64,000 nucleotides of DNA from Pseudomonadota bacterium (lineage in GTDB: Bacteria; Myxococcota_A; UBA796; SXON01), in the NCBI GenBank assembly GCA_030685065.1, contig JAUXQH010000133.1, forward strand, positions 1-64,000, read 5' to 3'. A program made the position numbers and the translations under genes. The notes below the pieces were generated by a model, which saw only the letters and a program-made list of their open reading frames with translations, did not search any database and was not told the origin of the DNA. This document shows positions 41,989 through 48,781 of the stretch, piece after piece (within the stretch, counting starts at the first letter, position 1; every line of letters begins with the position of its first letter).

Positions 41989-43028
41989 CGGGGGATCCGC
42001 GCGAACGGATCGGCCACGAGCAGGGCGTCGGGCGGGGCCAGCGCGATCGCGGGCGCCGAGACCGCGTCGATGCCGCAGGCGCGCAGGGACGCCGGGTTGC
42101 GCACGCCGGTCACCACGAGCGGATAGCGCCGCGCCAACGCCGCGATCATCACGGCGCGCTGGGTGCCGGCGCCGACGGGGGCGGGGCCGTCGAGCAGGGC
42201 CGCCCACGGCGCCTTGCCGGTGGCGAGGACCGCGGCGAACGCCCGCTCTCCGTCGCCCTCGCCCATCCCCTCGGGACAGCTGGCCTCCAGGTACAGCGTC
42301 GCGCCCTCGACGAGCGGCGGATCGTCCGAGAGCCCGAGGTACGTGGCGGCGCGGCTGGCCTGGTAGAAGTTGACCGCCTTCTTGGGAGGAACACGTAGGA
42401 TCGCGGCCGAATAACGCCTTGGAACGTCCTCCCAACAGGCGAGCGACGCGGCGGCGGCGGCGAGCGTGGCGCGGGGCTCCCCGGCGAACCAGCGCCCCCC
42501 CGCGAGCAGGAGCGTCCAGTGACACCCGGCGGCCTCCCCGAGCCCGTCGACCGCGGCGCGGAAGGGGTTTCCCTCGAGCTTTCCCAGCCGTACGCCGGGG
42601 GCGGTGACGCGGTCGCGATGGTGGAGCGCGTCGAGGGTGGCCCGCGCGCCGAGCCCCACCGCCACGGCCTTGTGTCCGCCGGAGAAGCCGGCGTACTGGT
42701 GCAGCTCGACGATGCCGACGCCGAGGAGCACGTCCGCGTCGGCCGCCGCGCGCGCGATGCCGCCCGGGATGCCGTCGACGATCGCGGTGGGGACGGTATC
42801 GTCGGGGTCGTGCTGCACGAGGGGGAACGGGCTCGTCGGCAGCTCGTCGGGGCGCATCCGGCGGTGGAGCCCGAGGCCGACGATCGCGCGCACGTCCCCG
42901 GAGAGCCACGGGCGGAGCGCGGTGAGCGCCATCCCTACGTCGAGCGGCCGGGTGCCATCGGGCACGGCGATGCGAACCCGCGCGCCGGCGGGCGGGGGCG
43001 AGGCGGCGAGGGCGTCGGCGAGGGACAT
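41973..43028 (-). CDS. LarA-like (nickel-pincer lactate-racemase family, DUF2088) protein
   Basis: A 351-aa protein of the LarA/DUF2088 family, whose prototype is lactate racemase carrying a nickel-pincer nucleotide. Motifs: RIAVPDGTRPLDVGMALTAL, IVGLGLHRRMRPDELP, GFSGGHKAVAVGLGARATLD followed by HHRD, and LGKLEGNPFRAAVDG. The substrate cannot be inferred, and I see no LarB/LarE-like genes nearby. It starts at ATG 43028, four bases after GGAGG, and only eight bases after the GT-C gene stop. It is shorter than classical LarA (about 420 aa), so a trimmed C-terminal domain is possible. Confidence 0.8.
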   Translation of the reverse strand: MSLADALAASPPPAGARVRIAVPDGTRPLDVGMALTALRPWLSGDVRAIVGLGLHRRMRPDELPTSPFPLVQHDPDDTVPTAIVDGIPGGIARAAADADVLLGVGIVELHQYAGFSGGHKAVAVGLGARATLDALHHRDRVTAPGVRLGKLEGNPFRAAVDGLGEAAGCHWTLLLAGGRWFAGEPRATLAAAAASLACWEDVPRRYSAAILRVPPKKAVNFYQASRAATYLGLSDDPPLVEGATLYLEASCPEGMGEGDGERAFAAVLATGKAPWAALLDGPAPVGAGTQRAVMIAALARRYPLVVTGVRNPASLRACGIDAVSAPAIALAPPDALLVADPFARIPRYAGP

Positions 43029-43036
43029 GCCGCCTC

Positions 43037-44311
43037 CTATCGGGCGGTCGCGGGCCCCGCGCGAACCAGCCGGCCCCACCCCTCGGCGATCAGCGCGCCA
43101 TAGAACGGGGCATACACCACGATCCGCGTGGTGGCCCACTCCGTCCATGCCGAGGTCGCTGGATCGTAGGTGGAGAGGACGATGTAGGACGCGGGCACGG
43201 TCACCGCGAGCACCACCCACGCGCGCGATCCGTTGAGGAGCGCGGCCGCGAGGGGCCACAGCACGTACCAGGGGTGCACCGTCGGCGAGAGCAGCACGAA
43301 GGCGCCGGTAGTCCAGAGCGCCACGCGCGCGGGATCCCGGCTCCGGAGGAGGACCCCGGCGACGACGGCGAGCCCCAGGGCCTGAAGGAGGGGGCGCGTC
43401 CAGGTGCCGAGGCCGAGCTCGGCGAGCGGGAACAACGATCCGTTGAACGCCCACGATGCGCGGTAGGTCTCGAAGCCCTCGGCCCGCACGAGGGGGAGCG
43501 CCACCAGGAGCGTCAGCAGCGCCCAGCCGAGCCACGCGCGCGGCCGTTCGAGCACGAGCAGCACGCCCGGCAGGAGCTTCACCATCGCGCCCATCCACGC
43601 CCAGGCGCCCCTGCCGCGTGCTTCGGGGGTGACGATGGCGAGCACCAGGAACAGGACGCCGATCCCCTCGAGATGCCCGCTCACGGCGCTCTCGAGCGCC
43701 GGCAGGGGGAGGAGCGCCCAGAGCCAGCCCGCGCGGGGGCGCGCCCGTGCCAGCACCCATGCGGTCCCGACGTCGCAGGCGGCCGACACGAGCCGCCACG
43801 CGAGCACGCCGCCCCCCGCGAGGACGAGGAAGAGCAGCTGCGCGAAGGGGGGGTAGATGCTGGGGACCTGCCGGTGATTCACGTTCGCCCACACGGTGTC
43901 CCGGAGGTGGGCCAGCGCCGGCGCGTCGGGCGCGAGCACGAACGGGTTCTCGCCCGCCCTCCACACCTGTCCCTCCCAGACGTAGCGCCAGACGTCGTCG
44001 GAGAGGGTCGGCGCCACGACGAGCAGCGGCAGCCGGACGAGCAGCGCCGCGAGGACGACCCGCGCCGGACCGGGGGCATCCGGCGCGAGCGTGGCCACGA
44101 CCGCGCCCCAGGCGACGACTACCGCGACGAATGCGGTCGCGTGCGCCCGTGGATCCCCGAGGCAGGCCACGGCGAGCGCGCCGCCGACGGCGACGGCCAG
44201 CGCGACGAGGGGAGGGGGGCGCCCGGGCACCTCCGCGGCATAGCCCACCTCCTCGCCGAGCACCGCCCGCGCGCCGGAGCCCGGTGGCGGGCGGCTCCAT
44301 GCCCCGCTCAC
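43037..44311 (-). CDS. GT-C-like glycosyltransferase (mannosyltransferase-type)
   Basis: A 424-aa polytopic membrane protein with about ten helices. After helix 3 comes PTLSDDVWRYVWEGQVWRAG then ENPFVLAPD, resembling the Asp-containing first loop of GT-C dolichol/polyprenyl-phosphomannose-dependent transferases, and SIYPPFAQLLFLVLAGGGVL follows. Late loops include SPTVHPWYVLWPLAAALL (a W-Y-V pattern common in PIG-M/GT87-like proteins). The GTG at 44311 has GGAGG nine bases before it. It is on the same strand as the LarA-like gene directly downstream. Confidence 0.75.
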   Translation of the reverse strand: MSGAWSRPPPGSGARAVLGEEVGYAAEVPGRPPPLVALAVAVGGALAVACLGDPRAHATAFVAVVVAWGAVVATLAPDAPGPARVVLAALLVRLPLLVVAPTLSDDVWRYVWEGQVWRAGENPFVLAPDAPALAHLRDTVWANVNHRQVPSIYPPFAQLLFLVLAGGGVLAWRLVSAACDVGTAWVLARARPRAGWLWALLPLPALESAVSGHLEGIGVLFLVLAIVTPEARGRGAWAWMGAMVKLLPGVLLVLERPRAWLGWALLTLLVALPLVRAEGFETYRASWAFNGSLFPLAELGLGTWTRPLLQALGLAVVAGVLLRSRDPARVALWTTGAFVLLSPTVHPWYVLWPLAAALLNGSRAWVVLAVTVPASYIVLSTYDPATSAWTEWATTRIVVYAPFYGALIAEGWGRLVRAGPATAR

Positions 44312-44359
44312 GTTGACAGACCTCCGGCGATGCCGTAGATAGCGGCGCTCGGGGAGCCC

Positions 44360-45106
44360 ATGTTTCCTGGCCACCGCAGCTGCCGGCCATCGGCGCGACT
44401 CGCCTCGATCCTCCTCCTTCCCCTGCTGCTCCTCGGCTGTCCGCCGAAGAAGCCGTTGGACGACACGGATGGTGGCGAGGTGCTGAACACCCCCGCCGTC
44501 CGGCTCCAGGTCGCCGCGATCGATCCGGACCTCTCTCCGGCGGATCGCACGTTGGACGCCGAGGTCTTCGGAAGCGGCTTCGAGGAGGGCGCCCGCGTGA
44601 CCTTCAACAGCGCTCCGGCCACGAGCGTCCGCTTCGGGGACGAGAACTCGCTTCGCGTCAGCGTTCCGGCGATGCCGGCCGGCGCGTACGACGTGGTGGT
44701 CACCAACCCCGACGGCACGAAGGCCACGCTCCGCAAGGGGCTGGTGCTCACGGAAGGCGCGCCGACCACGGCGGGTTGTGCGTCCGCGACGGTGCGGTTC
44801 GACTTCGACAGCTCGGTGCTGGCGGCGGGCACCCGTCAGGAGCTCGATGTGCTTGCCCCGTGTCTTCGCCAGGGAAACGCCACCGTCCGCATCGAGGGGC
44901 ACGCGGACGAGCAGGGTACGACCGACTACAACATCGCCCTCGGGCAGCGTCGCGCCGACGCGGTGCAGCGATACCTGGTGGGGCTCGGCGTCTCGCCCGC
45001 CCGGATGCGCACCGTGTCGTATGGTGAGGAGCGTCCGGTGGATCGCTCCGGGAGCGCCGCCGCGAACGCCGCCAACCGCCGCGCCGAGATCCTCGTCCGG
45101 GAGTAG
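44360..45106 (+). CDS. Pal-like OmpA-family lipoprotein with IPT/TIG domain
   Basis: A 248-aa outer-membrane lipoprotein. Lipobox LLLLGC (Cys 27) with PPKK after it. Residues ~45-130 form an IPT/TIG-like Ig domain (AIDPDLSPADRTLDAEVFGS, VVVTNPDGTKATL). The OmpA/MotB peptidoglycan-binding domain (~140-248) has VRFDFDSSVLAAGTRQELD, IEGHADEQGTTDYNIALGQ and RRADAVQRYLVGLGV, with the expected Asp and Arg that hold DAP. It links the outer membrane to peptidoglycan like Pal. CpoB lies immediately downstream, consistent with a Tol-Pal role, but TolQRAB are not in the window. Confidence 0.9.
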   Translation: MFPGHRSCRPSARLASILLLPLLLLGCPPKKPLDDTDGGEVLNTPAVRLQVAAIDPDLSPADRTLDAEVFGSGFEEGARVTFNSAPATSVRFGDENSLRVSVPAMPAGAYDVVVTNPDGTKATLRKGLVLTEGAPTTAGCASATVRFDFDSSVLAAGTRQELDVLAPCLRQGNATVRIEGHADEQGTTDYNIALGQRRADAVQRYLVGLGVSPARMRTVSYGEERPVDRSGSAAANAANRRAEILVRE

Positions 45107-45108
45107 CC

Positions 45109-45984
45109 GTGATCCTCGCCCCCCTCCTGCTCGCCTGCGTGATCGACCGCACGGGCCAGTCCGCGACCGACCAGATGCACCGTGAGCTCGCCGACCATGG
45201 CCGTCGCGTGCGCGAGCTCGAGGTCGTCTCCGAGGACATGTCCCGTCGCGTCGGCCAGATGGAGGAGGTCACGCGGGCCCGGGGCCAGGAAGAGATCCTG
45301 AAGATGGAGACGATGGAGCAGCTACGCCAGGAGGTGGCCCGGATCCGGGGCGACTTCGAGGTGCTTCAGCACGACTATGGAACATACGAGCAGGCCGGCG
45401 TCGGGTTCCAGCAGGACTCCGACTACCGGATGTCGTACGTCGAGAGCCGGGTAGGTGAGCTCGAGAAGTCGCTGGGCGTCAAGTCGCCGCCGCCCCCCAC
45501 CCGCGATCCGTCCACCGGCGCCGTCACGGGCACGGACCCCGGTGGCCCCGCCGCGGCTGACCCCGGCACCCCCGATCCCGGCACCCCGACGCCCGAGGCG
45601 CAGGTCCCGGTCACGGGAACGCCCGAGGAGCTCTTCGCCCTCATCGGCAAGAACCTGGAGGAGGGCAACGGAGGCGTGGCGCGGGCCGTCGCCAAGCGCT
45701 TCATCCAGGACAACCCGAAGAGCGACCGCGTGGCCGAGGCGTACTACCGCATCGCGGAGTCCTGGCAGAACGAAGCCGACTACAAGACCGCGGCCGCGGC
45801 CTTCCAGCTCGTGTCCGACAAGTATTCGCAGAGCACGTGGGCGCCGTGGTCCGTGTTGCGGGTCGGCGAGTGTTTCGCGGCCCTCGGCGACAAGGAGAAC
45901 GCCAGGCTCTTCTGGTCCGACGTCGTGCAGCGCTTTCCGAAGAGCAAGGCGGCGAAGGAAGCCAAGACCCTGCTCGCGAAGTAG
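45109..45984 (+). CDS. cpoB: CpoB/YbgF-like lipoprotein, TPR C-terminus
   Basis: A 291-aa protein: a very short signal with lipobox LLLAC (Cys 10), a coiled-coil region (~20-110; HGRRVRELEVVSEDMSRRVG), a Pro/Thr/Asp-rich linker, and C-terminal TPR repeats (~165-290; AYYRIAESWQNEADYKTAAA, RVGECFAALGDKENA). This is the CpoB/YbgF layout, which links Tol-Pal constriction with peptidoglycan synthesis. In E. coli CpoB is periplasmic rather than lipidated; lipidation here is an inference from the lipobox. GTG start two bases after the previous stop. A terminator-like hairpin lies at 46117. Confidence 0.85.
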   Translation: MILAPLLLACVIDRTGQSATDQMHRELADHGRRVRELEVVSEDMSRRVGQMEEVTRARGQEEILKMETMEQLRQEVARIRGDFEVLQHDYGTYEQAGVGFQQDSDYRMSYVESRVGELEKSLGVKSPPPPTRDPSTGAVTGTDPGGPAAADPGTPDPGTPTPEAQVPVTGTPEELFALIGKNLEEGNGGVARAVAKRFIQDNPKSDRVAEAYYRIAESWQNEADYKTAAAAFQLVSDKYSQSTWAPWSVLRVGECFAALGDKENARLFWSDVVQRFPKSKAAKEAKTLLAK

Positions 45985-46116
45985 CCGCCTTCCGCCGGGC
46001 TCGGTCTGTCGCGGGAGGCGTTGCGGGCCGCGCCGCGCGTGCGTCACGGACGGTCAGCCGGCTTGCGCCGGGGCCGCCGGACGATTATCCACGGCGTCCC
46101 AAACCTCCGTTCAATG

Positions 46117-46144
46117 GAGCGTCCCCCAGGGCGCTCTTTTTTTT
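46117..46144 (+). terminator. Intrinsic terminator before rimP
   Basis: GAGCG, bulged T, CCC, loop CCA, GGG, CGCTC (46117-46136), then eight T. Located 132 bases after the cpoB stop and 53 bases before rimP; it may terminate the lipoprotein transcript or attenuate rimP-nusA-infB. Confidence 0.85.
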
Positions 46145-46197
46145 GGTCTGCCACTCCCGTTTGGTCTACCCACCTCGCCCCTGGTCCACGTCGCGCC

Positions 46198-46737
46198 ATG
46201 ACCCACATCCGTTCGCTCATCGATTCGCTCCGCGCGCTGGCCGAGCCCGTGGCCGAGCGCCAGGGCTGCGAGCTCGTCGCGATCGAGCTGGTCGGTGGTC
46301 CGAACGGCAAGCGGGTGCTCCGGGTCTCGCTCGACAAGGTCGGCGGGGCCACGGTGGCCGACTGCGCGAAGGTGTCCCGCGGGCTGTCGCCCGCGCTCGA
46401 CGCCGAGGATCTCATCGCCAGCGCGTATGACCTCGAGGTGTCGACTCCCGGCATGGAGCGGCCGCTCCAGCGCGAGAAGGACTTCGCGTACTTCGCCGGG
46501 TGCGAGGCGCGGATCAAGCTGTACGGGATGGATGGCCGCCGCCGCTTGAAGGCGCGTCTTCTGGGCGCAGCGGACGGCCAGGTGCGCGTGCTCGTCGATG
46601 AAGAGGGCGAGCGTCTCATCCCGCTGGCCGACATCGAGCGCGCCAACCTCGTCCTGGATTTGGAACAGTTCGCCCGCCTCGGGCAGGGCCTGCATCCTGT
46701 TGTATCTGCCGGAAATGCCGTAGGAGAAACGCCATGA
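46198..46737 (+). CDS. rimP: Ribosome maturation factor RimP
   Basis: RimP aids 30S assembly. The 179-aa protein has GCELVAIELVGGPNGKRVLR, VSRGLSPALDAEDLI, LEVSTPGMERPLQREKDFA and a C-terminal SH3-like domain (RVLVDEEGERLIPLADIERA). ATG 46198 is the natural start; upstream frame is not conserved. It overlaps nusA by four bases, in the standard rimP-nusA-ylxR-infB order. Confidence 0.94.
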   Translation: MTHIRSLIDSLRALAEPVAERQGCELVAIELVGGPNGKRVLRVSLDKVGGATVADCAKVSRGLSPALDAEDLIASAYDLEVSTPGMERPLQREKDFAYFAGCEARIKLYGMDGRRRLKARLLGAADGQVRVLVDEEGERLIPLADIERANLVLDLEQFARLGQGLHPVVSAGNAVGETP

Positions 46738-48035
46738 TCAGCGAACTTGCACGCGACCTCGACGCGGTCGCCCGCGAGAAGAACATCCCCCGGGACTCCC
46801 TCATCGAGGTCCTCGAGCAGGCGATGGTGGCGGCCGGCCGCAAGAAGTACGGCATGCAGAAGGACTTCGAGGCCCAGTGGAACGACGAGCTCGGCGAGGT
46901 CGAGCTCTTCGAGTTCCGCACCGTCTCCGAGGAAGTCGAGGACGACGATATCGAGATCGACCTCGCGGGCGCGCGCAAGCTCGACCCCGAGTGCGAGATC
47001 GGCGACAGCCTCGGCATCAAGCTGGATATCGAGGGCCTGGGCCGCATCGCCGCGCAGACGGCGAAGCAGGTCATCATCCAGAAGATCCGCGACGCCGAGC
47101 GCGAGATGACGTTCTCCGAGTTCAAGGACCGGAAGGGTGAGATCATCACCGGCATCGTGCGTCGCTTCGAGAAGGGCAACATCATCGTCGACCTCGGCCG
47201 GGCCGAGGCCATGCTGCCGAAGCGCGAGCAGGTGGCGACCGAGACCTACCGCCAGGGTGACCGCATCCAGGCGTACGTCGTGGACATCACGCGCGCCACG
47301 AAGACCCCCCAGGTGGTCCTCTCTCGCACCCATCCCGGCCTCCTCATGAAGCTCTTCGAGCTCGAGGTCCCGGAAGTGGCGGAGGGCATCGTCCGCATCG
47401 AGGCCTGCGCACGCGAGCCCGGCTTCCGCGCCAAGATCGCGGTGAGCTCGGTGGACGGGGACGTGGATCCCGTCGGCGCGTGCGTCGGGATGAAGGGCAG
47501 CCGCGTCCAGGCGGTCGTGGGTGAGCTCCGTGGCGAAGCCATCGACATCATCCCCTACCACCCCGATCCGGCGCGCTTCATCGTGCACGCCATCGCCCCG
47601 GCGAGCGTTTCGCGCGTCTACATCGACGAGCATGCGCACGCGATGGAGCTCGTCGTCCCGGACGACCAGCTCTCGAAGGCCATCGGCCGCCGCGGACAGA
47701 ACGTCCGTCTCGCCGCCCAGCTCACCGGCTGGCGCATCGACATCTTCAGCGACTCCAAGCACTCGGAGATGAACGAGCAGGCCCGCGAAGAGCTCGCGCG
47801 GGTCGACGCGCTCTCCACCGAGCAGGTCGAGACCCTCATCCGCCACGGGTTCCGTAGCTGCCGCGAGGTGGCGGACGCAGAGCCCTACGAGCTCGCTGGG
47901 ATCCTCGGTCTCGAGGAAGCCGAAGCCGACGCCGTGATCGCCGCTGGCGAGCGCGCCCTCGAGGCGCTCATCCTCGAGGAAGCCGATCGGCGTAAGGCCG
48001 CGGCGGAGCTGCCCCCGAGTGCGGACGAAGTCTAA
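46734..48035 (+). CDS. nusA: Transcription elongation/termination factor NusA
   Basis: NusA modulates pausing, termination and antitermination. The 433-aa protein has the N-terminal RNA-polymerase-binding domain, S1 domain (~residues 132-200; ITGIVRRFEKGNIIVDLGRA), KH1 (~225-290; VDPVGACVGMKGSRVQAVVG), KH2 (~300-345; KAIGRRGQNVRLAAQLTGW) and a short C-terminal helix-hairpin-helix repeat region (EQVETLIRHGFRSCREVADA). The stop is followed by a 10-bp hairpin inside the ylxR gene. Confidence 0.96.
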   Translation: MISELARDLDAVAREKNIPRDSLIEVLEQAMVAAGRKKYGMQKDFEAQWNDELGEVELFEFRTVSEEVEDDDIEIDLAGARKLDPECEIGDSLGIKLDIEGLGRIAAQTAKQVIIQKIRDAEREMTFSEFKDRKGEIITGIVRRFEKGNIIVDLGRAEAMLPKREQVATETYRQGDRIQAYVVDITRATKTPQVVLSRTHPGLLMKLFELEVPEVAEGIVRIEACAREPGFRAKIAVSSVDGDVDPVGACVGMKGSRVQAVVGELRGEAIDIIPYHPDPARFIVHAIAPASVSRVYIDEHAHAMELVVPDDQLSKAIGRRGQNVRLAAQLTGWRIDIFSDSKHSEMNEQAREELARVDALSTEQVETLIRHGFRSCREVADAEPYELAGILGLEEAEADAVIAAGERALEALILEEADRRKAAAELPPSADEV

Positions 48036-48615
48036 GCGTCCCTCCCCGCCCGGGGAGGGACCAGTTCGAACCTGCGTCGTCACCCGCGAGTCGGGGCCGC
48101 CGGAGGCGCTCGTGCGGGTGGTCCTCGGGCCCGACGGCACGGTCGAGGTCGACTATCGCGCCCGCCTGGGCGGGCGCGGCGCATGGCTGTTGCCTCGTCG
48201 GGACGTAATCGCCACGGCGGAGGCGAAGCCGGGGCTCCTGGCACGGATGCTTCACGTGGAGACCTGCAACACGACCGGCCTGCTCGAGCGGGTGCGGGCG
48301 GCGAACGAACGCACCGTCGGAGAGCTCCTCTCCTTGTCGGCGCGCTCGGGTGCGCTCGCGAGCGGCGGGGACCAGGCGACCTCCGCGGTCCGCGCGGGGG
48401 ATGCGCTCGGGTTGGTCGTAGCGAGCGACGCTGCACAGACCAGCATCGATGCGGTGCGCGGAGATCGGGACCTGACGATCTGGACGCTGCCTTGGGATAG
48501 AGAAGCCCTGGGGCATCGGATCGGCAAAGGTCCGCGCGCGATCGTGGCTTTGCGGGCGGCCGTGGTGACCCGGGCACTCGCCGAACAGTTGCGGAGGATG
48601 CAGGACTTGCGTTAG
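48019..48615 (+). CDS. YlxR (DUF448)-L7Ae-like fusion protein
   Basis: A 198-aa protein joining two usually separate neighbours of infB. The N-terminal domain (~residues 15-75; PVRTCVVTRESGPPEALVRV, RLGGRGAWLLPRRDVI) is YlxR/DUF448, an RNA-binding fold. The C-terminal part (~110-195; AVRAGDALGLVVASDAAQ, and ATSAV) resembles the YlxQ/L7Ae-type RNA-binding domain. The start GTG 48019 overlaps the nusA end by 17 bases. A strong hairpin lies across codons 7-15 (48038-48061). Whether this fusion exists elsewhere I cannot check. Confidence 0.8.
   Translation: MRTKSKRPSPPGEGPVRTCVVTRESGPPEALVRVVLGPDGTVEVDYRARLGGRGAWLLPRRDVIATAEAKPGLLARMLHVETCNTTGLLERVRAANERTVGELLSLSARSGALASGGDQATSAVRAGDALGLVVASDAAQTSIDAVRGDRDLTIWTLPWDREALGHRIGKGPRAIVALRAAVVTRALAEQLRRMQDLR
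48038..48061 (+). promoter_or_regulatory. Hairpin just after the nusA stop, inside ylxR
   Basis: Perfect 10-bp stem GTCCCTCCCC / GGGGAGGGAC, loop GCCC (48038-48061), two bases after the nusA stop, and covering codons 7-15 of the fusion gene. No T tract. It could tune downstream translation or act in RNA processing. Confidence 0.55.
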
Positions 48616-48781
48616 TGGCCCCGGCGGGGGCAGGCTGCGGCAACGGGCCCCTCTAGCGAGGCGGCGCGTGCGCCCCGCAGCGGCGGTCGGCCGGAGCCTC
48701 TCCGGCCAAGTTTTCTCCGGTTCATAACGGGATGCGTGCGTATCCTCTGCGGGTTGCGAGCCCGTTCCTACAAGGTACTGA

